A stretch of 64,000 nt of DNA, taken from Lichenostomus cassidix (Eukaryota; Chordata; Aves; Passeriformes; Meliphagidae). The stretch lies in assembly GCA_008360975.2 (NCBI GenBank), contig CM039183.1, positions 45,251,850-45,315,849 on the forward strand. Reading direction: 5' to 3'. This document shows positions 52,101 to 59,200 of this stretch, in pieces. Position numbers and translations under genes: made by a program. Below the pieces are notes generated by a model. The model ran no database searches. It worked only from the letters and a program-made list of their open reading frames with translations, and was not told the DNA's origin. The first letter of the stretch is position 1; every line of letters starts with the position of its first letter.

Positions 52101-55100
52101 ATCCAATACTATTTGTCACAAAACCAAATCATAGTTCAGAAAAATAACTCACAAAGTTAAGGACATACAGGAAAAAAAAAGTTATTTCAAGTACACTGGC
52201 CTTAATAATAGTAGATATTATTATTATTAGTATTGTTATTTATTTTAACTAACATAATCACACTAAAACCAATGGGGTTCTACATGGAACAACACATCCT
52301 GCCTGGGTGGACTCCAAGACATATGGCATTAAAATGGGACTGCAACAGATGGAACTTAAGGACCTGCCTTTGTAAAAATTATTTGGAGTTTGAGGAATCT
52401 CACTTGACAACTCTTAAAGCATGATTTTCAAGGAAAAGCAGGGAGATTTCCATCACTTTATGAAAATTAGCGGTTTCTCAATAACCTCAGAATGAACATA
52501 TTCAATATTTTGGAAATTACAATCAAAAGGTTATTTTCCATTTTGACATAAATTAAATTAATCCAAGCCCTCTTTTTGTCACCACAACATAGCACTGCAC
52601 TACAGCGTTATTATGAAAATATGTCTGTGTTTTTTTGACATTTTGGAAGATTCTGTTTGCATGTCTTTTTTAATCATACTTTCTACAGAAAACTATTTAT
52701 AAGGCAAATATTTGATATTACAAGCTCACATAGATCAAGTTATATTTTAGAGAAGATGCTAACATATAATAAAAATATGTAAGGATCATTTGTTTCTTAG
52801 TTAGTTCTGGTAATAAACTAACACACAGTATCTCAAGCCCATTTAATTTCTTGTTTAAGATAAATTATTTTCCTGGCAGTATGCTACATTCTGGACAGTA
52901 GCCCAGCTATGGGTGAGTAATGATGAATGGCTGGGATTAATTTTTAAATTAAAATAAAATTCTAGTGTATTTTCAAAGGCTTGTAAAATTAGGTTAATGC
53001 CAAAGAAAGTGGTTTGCTTTGTTAATAACTTTGATAAAGGAAAATTACAGAGAGAGTTTACTTTTTGCTGTCTTGAGAGACTTCTAATGCCTGACAGTCA
53101 TTAGTTTTAGAGAGCGCAGTCTCAAGCTTGTTCAGGACAAATCCATGAAACTAGCAGCACTAGTTATGCACAGCACCATAATGCATGATACATATGAAAT
53201 GCATTTGCATGTCTGTAAAAGCATAAATTCTATTTACTATATTTTCCAGGAAGTAACAATTACTGTGAAAATCTGCAGAACCTATTTGGTGTATATTTGA
53301 GGTGAAATTTATCCTTTAACATAATCAAAATGTTTCAAACCTACTTTAGATTAGTTTTGGTTTCTTAAATACTTTTATTAAATATTTTGACTTTCCTGTG
53401 TTCCTCTGATCACCATTGTTTACAAGGCAAATGCTAATTTCTGGGAATCAGAAGATGTTAACCTAACAAGAACAGTATTGAAAAGGTGCCTTAAAAGTTT
53501 ATTTTCCTGCAAATGCTTAGCACTGTCCAGTTATGGTGACACACACAGCCACCTGGGGTAGCTCCAGTGCAATGCTCTGGCCCCGTTGAGTGGGGAACCT
53601 TGGATGTTTTTCTTACAGGATTGCACTTTTGGGTCATGACATGGAAGGAGCAATGAAATAGACTGGAGGGTTTGCTTCCCCTTACTTCTCCCCTCTGCAA
53701 TAAAAGAGCTTAAATTCAGCAAGTGGAACATATTTAAATTTCAAAAGCTCTCAAATGTGTACATTTACTGTTCAACAAAGGCACCTCCCTGCACAATGAA
53801 GATTGATTCCAAGTTTAATGCTGTATTCCCAGCATGCAAAACCTAAACAGATAATACAAGGTTTTTATTTACTGACTCAGGTTCATAATTCTTTGACCAA
53901 TCCACTGATCAGCTGTGACTGGAAAGTTCATGTCTCCTACTTTAGACTACAGGATATTAACAGAAACTTTCTCAGCCTGATCTCAAGTTCATTATATGTA
54001 AAGCATATAATTATTTATTAAAATCACCCTGATAATATGATATACATTACAGCTGAACAACTCAATATCTCTTAAACCACAGCAAATTACTTGCTGGTCT
54101 TCAAAATATTAGGAGACTGTACTGAAGTAATAAATGGTAAATCAGTCATTTTTCCTTCAGTGACTAATTTCCTCATATAGAGTGGCTAAACACACACATG
54201 TGGTAAGAATCCCTCCTCCTTGGGAGCTTTCAGTAACTATTTACTGAATATCTACAAATATCAGTAAAAAATTGAACATTTTTCTATTCCTTTTGGATGA
54301 GGAAACTGTCACATTTTCAAACTCTACCCTGAAGACACTCAGCTCTGCTGAGAGTCTCAGCTTAAAATAGCTTTATTTAGCAATCTATTTGAAATTAAAC
54401 TCTTATCTGCTCCAAAAATGAAGCCAACATCTATTGGAACCATCCATCCCTGAACACTTTGGCTCCCAAGAGCAGAAAATCCAAATTGCAAGTGAACACT
54501 CACCGAAATTTCCAAAAAGCTGTAAAAAGAGACTTTCACAGTCTGAGGTTTTGAAAACATAAACTATCATGTACATGCTCAGTCACCTAATAAAGTGACC
54601 TGGTCTTTACATGAGCTCAGTACTTACAGTTTGGATTCCAATGAACAGGAGGCTGCTCATAGACCCACTTTCTTTAATAAACAGGCCACTATTTGATGTA
54701 CAGAGGCACCTAATTTTGTTATAATATCTAATGAGATTTTTTCCTAATATGTTACTACCTACTATCTTCAGATTTTGCTGTCTAAGCAACATAAGTAATT
54801 AAAATATATAATTTATTAATAAAACCCCAAGACACAGGCAAGTAAACAAGGTATTTTCTAATATAGTTTGTATTGGAAGCATATTAGTTTCCATAATAAG
54901 TAATTTTCCACATGGTGTATATCAGAAATGAGAATTCTAAACCAAGCACATGTTTGGGTTCAATCTGATAATAACCACTACACAATCATCAATAAAGTGT
55001 TCTCTGCTTCACTAAGATTTTCTCACTGTAAATAATTACACTTGCTGGAGCAAACAGAGGATGTAAATGGCAAGGTAGGTTTTGACGAGTCTTGAATTTT

Positions 55101-55397
55101 GGGGTTTGGGTTTTTTTATTTTCTCCTCAGATCCACTCCAAAGTAGAACTTAAACAAACTTCTGATAAACTTTGAAAAAGGTAACAACACATTCCTTTCA
55201 ACATTAGCAGTTCTTGCACAGGAATTACACGACATATAACTCTGTTTATAAACAGTGGGATGGTGAAACAAGACAGACTGCAATGCTGTGTTCATTAATA
55301 TAATGCATAATTTCCAAAAGAAATAGGAACTATTTCTACACTGACCGTAGTCTGTGTTTTCCGGCTCCCAGCAATTTGATGGCCAAAAATAGGGTGT
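1096..55397 (-). CDS. RGS7: Regulator of G-protein signalling 7, 3' part of gene (spliced)
   Basis: GTPase-activating protein for Gi/o alpha subunits, working at the inner face of the neuronal plasma membrane as an obligate dimer with G-beta-5 (established for the R7 family). Thirteen minus-strand exons join in frame: 55397-55346, 43931-43867, 42182-42106, 41970-41889, 26637-26563, 25498-25400, 24666-24605, 23112-23002, 22536-22411, 15249-15063, 12349-12260, 10997-10944 and 1146-1096, giving 376 residues and a stop. An alternative last exon at 10138-10064 gives 384. Order of parts: DHEX region (from residue 112), linker, GGL domain (about 255-316), RGS domain (about 333-448), variable tail. 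The translation is nearly identical to vertebrate RGS7 as I remember it. RGS6 is excluded by the [14 protein letters not shown] and [16 protein letters not shown] segments. If the missing N-terminus is about 111 residues as in human, the whole protein is 487 or 495 residues. The DEP domain and start codon are outside the window. Confidence 0.97.
3508..3534. repeat. (CAA)n microsatellite
   Basis: About eight CAA units with one interruption (CGA). Intronic. Confidence 0.9.
9579..9584 (-). terminator. Candidate polyadenylation signal for the proximal RGS7 end
   Basis: AATAAA on the minus strand about 480 nt after the proximal TGA at 10064; a second lies at 9392-9387. Either could end the proximal transcript. 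No other support in the sequence. Confidence 0.3.
9977..9990. repeat. (CA)7 microsatellite
   Basis: Short pure CA run about 75 bp left of the proximal RGS7 stop codon; possibly within its 3' UTR. Confidence 0.85.
10064..10138 (-). CDS. RGS7: RGS7 alternative last coding exon (proximal, GRNIPIF tail)
   Basis: 75 nt to the stop TGA at 10066-10064. Encodes [13 protein letters not shown] then [11 protein letters not shown]. The acceptor is ATTTTTGTAG. It matches the C-terminus of a known RGS7 isoform as I remember it. It has two cysteines, unlike the distal tail. AATAAA signals on this strand at 9584-9579 and 9392-9387 could end a transcript here, but the 3' UTR limit is not shown by the sequence. 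Confidence 0.93.
   Translation of the reverse strand, partial: GRNIPIFPCHKNCTPTLRASTNLL
10944..10997 (-). CDS. RGS7: RGS7 cassette-like exon, 18 codons after the RGS domain
   Basis: 54 nt, symmetrical phase 0. Encodes [18 protein letters not shown]. The donor GTG|GTAAGT is consensus. The acceptor AATTTAAG follows a purine-interrupted tract and is weak. The human segment I remember begins [14 protein letters not shown], so the exon start differs, but the RRTSFEKF core, with a possible phosphorylatable Thr/Ser after two arginines, is the same. Skipping it would join AKKK directly to the next exon in frame. Confidence 0.9.
10998..12259. other. RGS7 intron before the cassette exon
   Basis: 1.26 kb, intron between the 90-nt and 54-nt exons. 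On the minus strand, the tract just before the cassette exon is interrupted by purines (A/G-rich on the plus strand between 11000 and 11080). I see no repeat family or second copy of the cassette exon. Confidence 0.6.
12260..12349 (-). CDS. RGS7: RGS7 exon, residues 424-453 (end of RGS domain)
   Basis: 90 nt, phase 0 at both ends. Encodes [20 protein letters not shown] then [10 protein letters not shown]. The SDSYPRF loop-helix is the last G-alpha contact of the RGS box. The acceptor is TCCTTTTCAG. The donor AAG|GTATTG has a T at +5 and is weak, just where the alternatively built tail begins. Confidence 0.96.
12350..15062. other. RGS7 intron, no gene seen
   Basis: 2.7 kb. Mostly AT-rich, with A-rich stretches near 13298-13340 and a short GC-richer patch at 13810-13930. 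No repeat family recognised. Confidence 0.6.
15063..15249 (-). CDS. RGS7: RGS7 exon, residues 361-423 (RGS domain core)
   Basis: 187 nt, the largest exon here. It begins with the last base of Arg361, then [60 protein letters not shown] and AQ. Asn410 in TTQNV matches the catalytic-site asparagine RGS4 Asn128 (family knowledge). The acceptor is CCATAG and the donor CAG|GTCAGT. Differences from the human protein as I remember it are conservative (R375, A379). Confidence 0.97.
15250..22410. other. RGS7 intron splitting the RGS domain
   Basis: 7.2 kb. Contains a 24-bp tandem duplication at 19257-19302. The longest open frame in the window (minus, 18316-17837, 159 codons) lies here but looks like chance: no recognisable domain and no splice context. 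No exon of another gene. Confidence 0.6.
19257..19302. repeat. Two-copy tandem repeat, 24-bp unit
   Basis: TCAAATGATTAAATCTTTAC occurs twice in succession, 24 bp apart, almost without change. Probably a recent replication-slippage duplication. Confidence 0.9.
22411..22536 (-). CDS. RGS7: RGS7 exon, residues 319-360 (RGS domain, first part)
   Basis: 126 nt. Encodes [36 protein letters not shown] and SSENL, with two bases of arginine. The RGS domain begins near Met334. Asn359 in the SSENL motif is the counterpart of RGS4 Asn88, which stabilises the G-alpha switch regions (family knowledge). The acceptor is CTTTTGTAG and the donor AAG|GTAAAT. Confidence 0.95.
22537..23001. other. RGS7 intron, no gene seen
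   Basis: 465 bp AT-rich intron between the GGL-end exon and the first RGS-domain exon; nothing else recognised. Confidence 0.7.
23002..23112 (-). CDS. RGS7: RGS7 exon, residues 282-318 (end of GGL)
   Basis: 111 nt: one base finishes serine, then [36 protein letters not shown], then two bases of serine. It carries the [13 protein letters not shown] segment, which resembles the C-terminal NPF-type end of G-gamma-like folds, and the start of the bridge into the RGS domain. The acceptor is TTTTCCTAG and the donor AAG|GTATAC. Confidence 0.95.
23793..23861. repeat. Two-copy direct repeat, 28-bp units 41 bp apart
   Basis: TGAGGACAACTATTCTCTCT at 23793 recurs at 23834 with one change (CTCT to TTCT), and both continue TTTCAATT. 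A local tandem duplication. Confidence 0.85.
23931..24014. repeat. Degenerate (TA/CA)n alternating tract
   Basis: About 80 bp of TATATGTA, CACACATACAC and ACATATGCACATATGTATAT-like sequence. An ageing dinucleotide microsatellite; such alternation can adopt Z-DNA (general knowledge). Confidence 0.75.
24605..24666 (-). CDS. RGS7: RGS7 exon, residues 262-281 (GGL domain)
   Basis: 62 nt encoding [20 protein letters not shown] and two bases of serine. This is the long first GGL helix, equivalent to the N-terminal helix of a G-gamma subunit, that packs on G-beta-5 (family knowledge). The acceptor is TTCTTGCAG and the donor GAGAG|GTATGT. Confidence 0.95.
24667..25399. other. RGS7 intron, no gene seen
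   Basis: 733 bp AT-rich intron inside the GGL domain coding region. An A-run at 25195-25207 is the only simple repeat. Confidence 0.65.
25400..25498 (-). CDS. RGS7: RGS7 exon, residues 229-261 (start of GGL)
   Basis: 99 nt, phase 0 at both ends. Encodes [20 protein letters not shown] then [13 protein letters not shown]. The Ser/Thr/Pro-rich first half is a flexible linker and the second half opens the GGL domain. The acceptor is TTTGCACAG after a T-run. The donor GAG|GTTTGG is the poorest match to consensus among these exons. Confidence 0.94.
25499..26562. other. RGS7 intron, no gene seen
   Basis: 1.06 kb AT-rich intron between the linker exon and the GGL-start exon; no repeat family recognised. 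Confidence 0.65.
26563..26637 (-). CDS. RGS7: RGS7 exon, residues 204-228 (linker to GGL)
   Basis: 75 nt, symmetrical phase 0. Encodes [20 protein letters not shown] then HKTRK. The acceptor TTAATAG has a mixed pyrimidine tract; the donor AAG|GTAAGT is consensus. The lysine- and arginine-rich linker sits between the DHEX and GGL regions. Because both ends are phase 0, skipping would keep the frame, but nothing here shows that this happens. Confidence 0.95.
27217..27430 (-). mobile_element. Putative solo LTR-like block (minus orientation)
   Basis: Read on the minus strand, this has two CCAAT boxes (27370-27366 and 27338-27334), a TATATATA box (27312-27305) and AATAAA (27289-27284) in the order of a retroviral U3/R, then a stretch ending CAACAGCGACA, which would fit an LTR end of the TG...CA type. 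No internal viral genes flank it. I cannot find a clean short target-site duplication, and I do not recognise the family, so this is a tentative call; a chance promoter-like cluster is the alternative. Confidence 0.4.
27608..27637. repeat. Perfect 11-bp inverted repeat (hairpin), 8-nt loop
   Basis: Arms AAAATCTGCTC (27608-27618) and GAGCAGATTTT (27627-27637) are exact reverse complements around an 8-base loop. The left arm overlaps the second copy of a direct repeat whose first copy is at about 27189-27218. Confidence 0.85.
31000..31155 (+). mobile_element. CR1 LINE 3' end fragment
   Basis: Contains GAGGCTATGGAATGTCCATC, GTGGACTAGAAGACCTCCAG and AGGTCCCTCTTAGCCTACAC, a diverged version of the conserved CR1 3' region (pattern known from avian CR1: CTAGATGACCTCCAGAGGTC). 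5'-truncated, as CR1 copies usually are; no open reading frame remains. Confidence 0.8.
32150..32189. repeat. Poly-A tract with A-rich tail
   Basis: Eighteen A residues, then CCAAACC-type A-rich sequence. Could be the tail of a lost retro-insert on the plus strand, but no body is recognisable upstream. Confidence 0.7.
35498..35540 (-). repeat. Possible CR1 tail scrap and (ATGCT)n
   Basis: TCATAGAATCATA resembles the reverse complement of the CR1 3' terminal octamer region; it is followed at 35522-35540 by almost four ATGCT units. The CR1 part is very short and uncertain. Confidence 0.4.
37341..37400 (-). mobile_element. CR1 LINE 3' terminal fragment
   Basis: TCATAGAATCATCTAGGTTG then GAATAAACCTTTAAGGTCAT and CAAGTCTGAGCC: the reverse complement of a CR1 3' end (family pattern: ATAGAATCA..AGGTTGGAA.AGACCTTTAAGATCATC). 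Short, diverged, non-coding. Confidence 0.85.
38830..39300. mobile_element. CpG-retaining insert, possible LTR/ERV fragment
   Basis: Composition differs from the surrounding intron: several CpG sites in a short span (GATGCGTACCGACGAA, CCCCGACGATAT, GTGCGTCAT, TTTCGTC, GAACGGGG), G-runs, a CCAAT motif near 38968, a tandem TATATAAA pair at 39233-39258 and AATAAA near 39277. This suits a fairly young LTR, but I cannot fix its ends or orientation and see no retroviral coding sequence or target-site duplication. Confidence 0.35.
39233..39258. repeat. Two-copy TTATATATAAAG tandem repeat
   Basis: GTTATATATAAA followed at once by GTTTATATATAAA; lies inside the CpG-retaining patch and forms a duplicated TATA-like motif. 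Confidence 0.8.
41889..41970 (-). CDS. RGS7: RGS7 exon, residues 176-203
   Basis: 82 nt. One base completes lysine, then [20 protein letters not shown] followed by WDVHRPV. The acceptor is CTGACAG and the donor GTG|GTGAGT. It leaves in phase 0, so it joins the PGCVNTT exon 15 kb away without loss of frame. The WDVHRPVPG join is what the family has at the end of the DHEX region. Confidence 0.95.
42106..42182 (-). CDS. RGS7: RGS7 exon, residues 151-175 plus two bases of 176
   Basis: 77 nt encoding [20 protein letters not shown] then AEAQA and the first two bases of a lysine. The acceptor TTTTCAG and donor AAA|GTAAGT are both good. This is an amphipathic helix of the DHEX region. It is separated by only 135 bp of intron from the following exon. 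Confidence 0.95.
42183..43866. other. RGS7 intron, no gene seen
   Basis: 1.7 kb intron between DHEX exons. A mildly GC-richer stretch at 42960-43220 holds open frames on the plus strand without recognisable domains. No repeat family identified. Confidence 0.65.
43867..43931 (-). CDS. RGS7: RGS7 exon, residues 129-150 (DHEX region)
   Basis: 65 nt: two bases finish the alanine codon, then [20 protein letters not shown] and a final A. The acceptor is TTCCAG and the donor is a consensus GCT|GTAAGT. The helical, charged composition fits the DHEX helices that pack on the DEP domain and help bind membrane anchors such as R7BP (family knowledge). Confidence 0.95.
47208..47307. repeat. A/C-rich simple repeat, (AAACC)n-like
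   Basis: About 100 bp of CCAAAA, CCAAA and CAAACAAA units with almost no G or T. Confidence 0.85.
48430..48733. repeat. Imperfect tandem duplication, period about 168 bp
   Basis: GCTCCAGGGATAATAGGGCT at 48451 is echoed by GCTCCAGGGACACCGGGGCT at 48619, and GCTGCCTCCACACCCTTCTA in the first unit by GCTCCCTCCACACCTTTCCA in the second. A minus-strand open frame (48711-48421) runs through both units, so its translation is repeated too (WREQHWCSA.. and WRQQCWHSD..). It lies directly before a CR1 3' end and may be part of, or have been carried by, that element. Confidence 0.75.
48735..49121 (+). mobile_element. CR1 LINE 3' end, about 390 bp
   Basis: Shows the CR1 3' landmarks in order: CAGCCTGGAAAAGAGAAGAC, GGAGATCTCATTGCAG, AGGATATCAGGAAAAGGTTC, GAGCACTGGAACAGGCTCCC, GAGTTCAAGCAGCTTTTGGA and TGATTCCCTTCCAACTCG close to the end. 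5'-truncated; the reverse transcriptase is absent and reading frames are broken. Confidence 0.9.
51650..51698. repeat. (CAAA)n microsatellite
   Basis: AAACAAAACAAACAAACAAAC-type run with an A-rich end. Confidence 0.85.
52213..52240. repeat. ATT-rich trinucleotide run
   Basis: GATATTATTATTATTAGTATTGTTATT: five or so ATT units with interruptions. Confidence 0.75.
55346..55397 (-). CDS. RGS7: RGS7 exon, residues 112-128 plus first base of 129
   Basis: 52 nt. Encodes [17 protein letters not shown] and the first base of an alanine codon; this is the stretch just after the DEP domain that starts the DHEX region. The acceptor reads TATAG just right of 55397 and the donor G|GTCAGT lies just left of 55346. 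It enters in phase 0 and leaves one base, matching the next exon. It is the most 5' exon visible here. Confidence 0.93.
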
Positions 55398-56148
55398 CTA
55401 TAGACAAAACAAAGAAGTAGAAACTCAAGTTAGACAATGCCAGCCATTGACACTGGTTTTCAGAATCAATTAATATTTTTGATACATCTATTACACTGTT
55501 AACTTGACATTTTTCTAATAGACATCAAAACAGGAAATTAGATTTGTACAGCTGTTTATCATGCTAGTGTCAGAACAACATTGAAAAAGACAAATAAAGT
55601 GTTCTTTTTTTTCCTCAGAGTTAGGGGAACAAAACCCACAAGGCTAGATAGTGAGGTTGTCTTTACATCTTCCCTAGAGATGCACCTCTCACATGTCCTG
55701 GAGAATCAGTTTTAGAAAGCATAAAGACAGAAGATCCTTTGAGGCTCATTCACTTACTGATTTCTGAGAGTTTTCATTAGTACAGATTAATATTCAATAC
55801 GCTATTTTAGGAGTTATTTGTTTAAAAATGCCACTAAAAACATCCTGGTTTCACAAAGATATTAAAAAGTCTACTTTTTAGTAATTGTTTACCAGTTGTG
55901 ATTTAAAATGTGGGGTTTTTTTTAAGGCAAAGACAATAAAGTACCAAAAACTACTTCAACACTATGCTTAATAAAACTGTGCTAAATGTACTGTTAAAAG
56001 AATTCACTTCTAAGAAATGAAGAATATATTACTATATAGGCATTTTTCATACAAATGACTTCATTTTTAAAATAGCAACTTTTTGTTAAAATGTGAATTA
56101 TTATAGCATTTTTTACATAGCACATCATCCCTGTACAGGCCATTCACT

Positions 56149-56211
56149 TAGGAGTTGGACTCAATGACCCCTGTGGGTCCTTTCTAACTCAGAATACTCT
56201 GTGATTGAGTG
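56149..56211 (+). mobile_element. CR1 LINE 3' terminal fragment
   Basis: GGAGTTGGACTCAATGACCC then TGTGGGTCCTTTCTAACTCA and ACTCTGTGATTGAGTGA: the terminal CR1 pattern (TTGGACTCGATGATC..GGTCCCTTCCAACTC..ATTCTGTGATT). Only about 60 bp remains. Confidence 0.88.
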
Positions 56212-59162
56212 ACCAATTTATATATACACACATACAAAAAGACACAGAGAATTATATAATATTTGAGCAGGTGAATGAAACTCATTAAATGTGTGAACTG
56301 GTTTGAGTGGTATTTCAAAACACAAGTGCTTCTTCTCTGTTTCTTTTTTTCTCAAAAATCTCCCAGCTGCAAAAATGGAATCTTCTTTACTGCCCACTTC
56401 CCTTCAAAATCGTTTTAATGTTAATCTGGAAACCAGCAGGGCTGAAGGGTCACACATTCAAACCAAATGTCAAATTAAATACATAATGTGAGAAATCTCT
56501 TGGTATTGTAACATTAACACATCAATTTTAATAGAAGCATTTCAGAACTTGCTATTTATCAAGCAACATAAAGGAGCTAAAAGATAAAAAAAGAACCATC
56601 ACAAGCTAACTTCAAAGGCTGAGATGTGCTTCTTGCAAAGTGTTTTGTACTTTGTAAGGGAACAACAATAAGTAATTCTCCACAGTGCCACTGAATCAAA
56701 GCAACCAGTAGAAGCACATTTAGGCACAAATGGAAAGAAGACGAACCCCTAAAGAATGAAATGCAGCACTCAGCACATTTTGGAGAAGAAACTATAAAAT
56801 TCATTTAATAATGTGATTGATATAAAGTAAAAAATCACCATCATTGAAATACACAGTTTACAAACTCAGAAAGGGAGAATAGCCCTTCCTTAGAGGCATG
56901 AAATGTATCTCCAGAGAGCACCAAGAAGAAAAGCACAGCTACATCATTTCTCTGCTATCAGGAAGGCTAACCTCTGTTTACAGGATCAAGCTGAGCTTCT
57001 GGAAAGAGTATATAGGGAGGGTTACTAAATACATAGAAACCATATCTGCTCAGGCAGCACTTCAGCTGAAACTCTTCCAGTTGTGGGCATACTGGCTGCA
57101 AAATCCATATTAAAGCTCCTCATGCATACTTAGGATTTCTCTTGACAAGTTACATATACTCCCATCCCAGCTGAGATAAAAAAAAAGTCCATCTTCTGAT
57201 TTAGAGAAAAATCAAAAAATGCTTTCAGCATTCATTTCACAACAGGCTATGAGCCAATACGATATGTTCAAACTTATATGTTAGTGATGTTACAGGAGGA
57301 CTTTGTTGTTTTATACATAAATGAAAAGCTATGCGTGGCCAGCATAATGTTTTCACCATTTACTTGAAACAACACATTTAACTTTTACTGGAACTTGCAC
57401 TTTTGTGGTGAAGACAGTGAGGGCACTAAGCAGAATATGGGAAAGGAGACATGAACTTTAGTGTTTTGAAATGTTGTCACTTTAGCTTGCTAGGAGACAG
57501 AGATGACCAAAGCTTTTCTGAAGGATAGAAAGGTGCATCCTAAATGTGGAGAAGAGATCATGGAAAAAACACAAAATAATATATTTGCTACTAAGGATGA
57601 GTCTAAGCCTCCCTGTGCCAGGGAGTTAAAACCAGAAAAGTTAAAACAGAACATGCGTTTTAATTAGCAAAGCACATGATAAGCCATATTAAAAGGTTTC
57701 AGTGATGTGTGATAAGGCAAGCCAAAAAGAGACCCCAGTTAAATGCAAACATTACACTATGAGAAAGGGGTTCAAATAACAGCTAGTACAGATAAGTACA
57801 GGAGTTTATTAACTGCCTTCATTGTTTGAGTGTCCAGAAGGAGGGAACCCGTGGGCAGTTAAAGTCTTTCTGCCCAGGGAATGACACCCAGTGTGAGCTC
57901 TCCCTGCGATGCTCTGAGCTGGGCAGGCACAAGCTGTCTGTGAGCTACAAGCCATGACCCTGCCTGCCTGGAGCTTGGATGCATTTAATGGGACTTGCTG
58001 AGCAGTACAGCTCATCCTCTCAGGCACTGCAACGTGGCCAGAGCTGGCCTCCAGCCAGCTGGCTCCCAGAGGGAACGAAGTTCAATTCTGCCTGCAATCA
58101 GCTCTGCCAACATGCCCAAAATTAATTTGGACATGGAGATAAGGCTACAGGGCAAAGCATAGGGCAAAAAAAAAAAAAATCAGGGAGGAAAATATTTTTA
58201 TGAGGTCAGACAGTTCAGGTTAGAAGGCTGATGAAATTCAGCACAGAGAGCTTAAGGATTTATTGTGCTTTCATGTGGGTAAACTGTGTTTATTTCTGAA
58301 AAAGCAAAAACAAAAAGCCTCACCAAACTAAAGAAAAATTCTTGGTTCTTCAGGACTGTGATTCATATGCATGTGCAAATATTATTATGAAATTTGTGCT
58401 CTGGTATTTTTCCTTTATCTCCAGTACTCTATAAAAATTTCTATTTAGTGGGTGAGAGTTATCAAAAGCATTGAAACACCTGTGTGATGTTTAAAGGGGT
58501 GCAAATTACCCAAAGGGTAATTTATACATGGAAAAAATATTCATTCAAGTAACCTTTAAAACATGGACAGTTATTTTAAAAAATCACATAAAGCAGCAGA
58601 GTTTCAGAATATTACAGTGAAGGGAAGAACTGTACTTTCCAGAAAAGGCGAAAAGCTTAAATTTTCTCTTTTATAATCTTTCTAGATCTACTCTCCAGAC
58701 TGAATAGACATAATACACTATATGTTTCTAATCTTTGAAAGCTAAAGATTTGGATTTTACAAAAACATGTTAGGTCACTGACAGTGTAAAACCCCTACTA
58801 GACGAGAAATAAACAGTAGATGGTATGTATTTTGACCAAGGCAAAGTCCTACGTTACTTCCTTACCAGCAAGTAAAGACTTATGGTATCACCGTAAGGTA
58901 TGTGCTCAAAAGCAGCTGCAGCTGTCGATAAAGATGTATTTGAAGAGTAGATACCTATTATATAATTTCAAAGCCAGAAATGCATTGATGTGTGCAGAGA
59001 CAAGGAAAACTCTCCTAAAAGCAGGAACAAAAAGTAGGGATAAGGGACAGATTAAGACTTACACAGAAAGAAAGTCCAAAACATCAAGTAAAAAAAAATC
59101 TTTAAAAAATCCTAGACACTGAAAATAAAGCATGACATAAAAAATAGTTTCTGATTTTGACT

Positions 59163-59200
59163 TAGAATTAGAGTCAAAATTAGAGTCAAAAATTAGATTC
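59163..59200. repeat. Short tandem repeat, ATTAGAGTCAAA unit
   Basis: GAATTAGAGTCAAAATTAGA followed by another near copy ending AAAAATTAGATT: two full and one partial unit of about 13 bp. Confidence 0.75.

Larger units (their letters stand above)
43932..55345. other. Large RGS7 intron (11 kb) with CR1 and tandem duplication
   Basis: Holds an A/C-rich simple tract (47208-47307), an imperfect tandem duplication (48430-48733) next to a CR1 3' end (48735-49121), a (CAAA)n run (51650-51698) and an ATT-rich run (52213-52240). No exon of another gene recognised. Confidence 0.65.

Noticed and set aside
57810..58085. GC-richer patch with a minus-strand open frame
   Set aside because: Considered as a regulatory island or exon, but it has few CpGs, no splice signals in frame and no recognisable protein.
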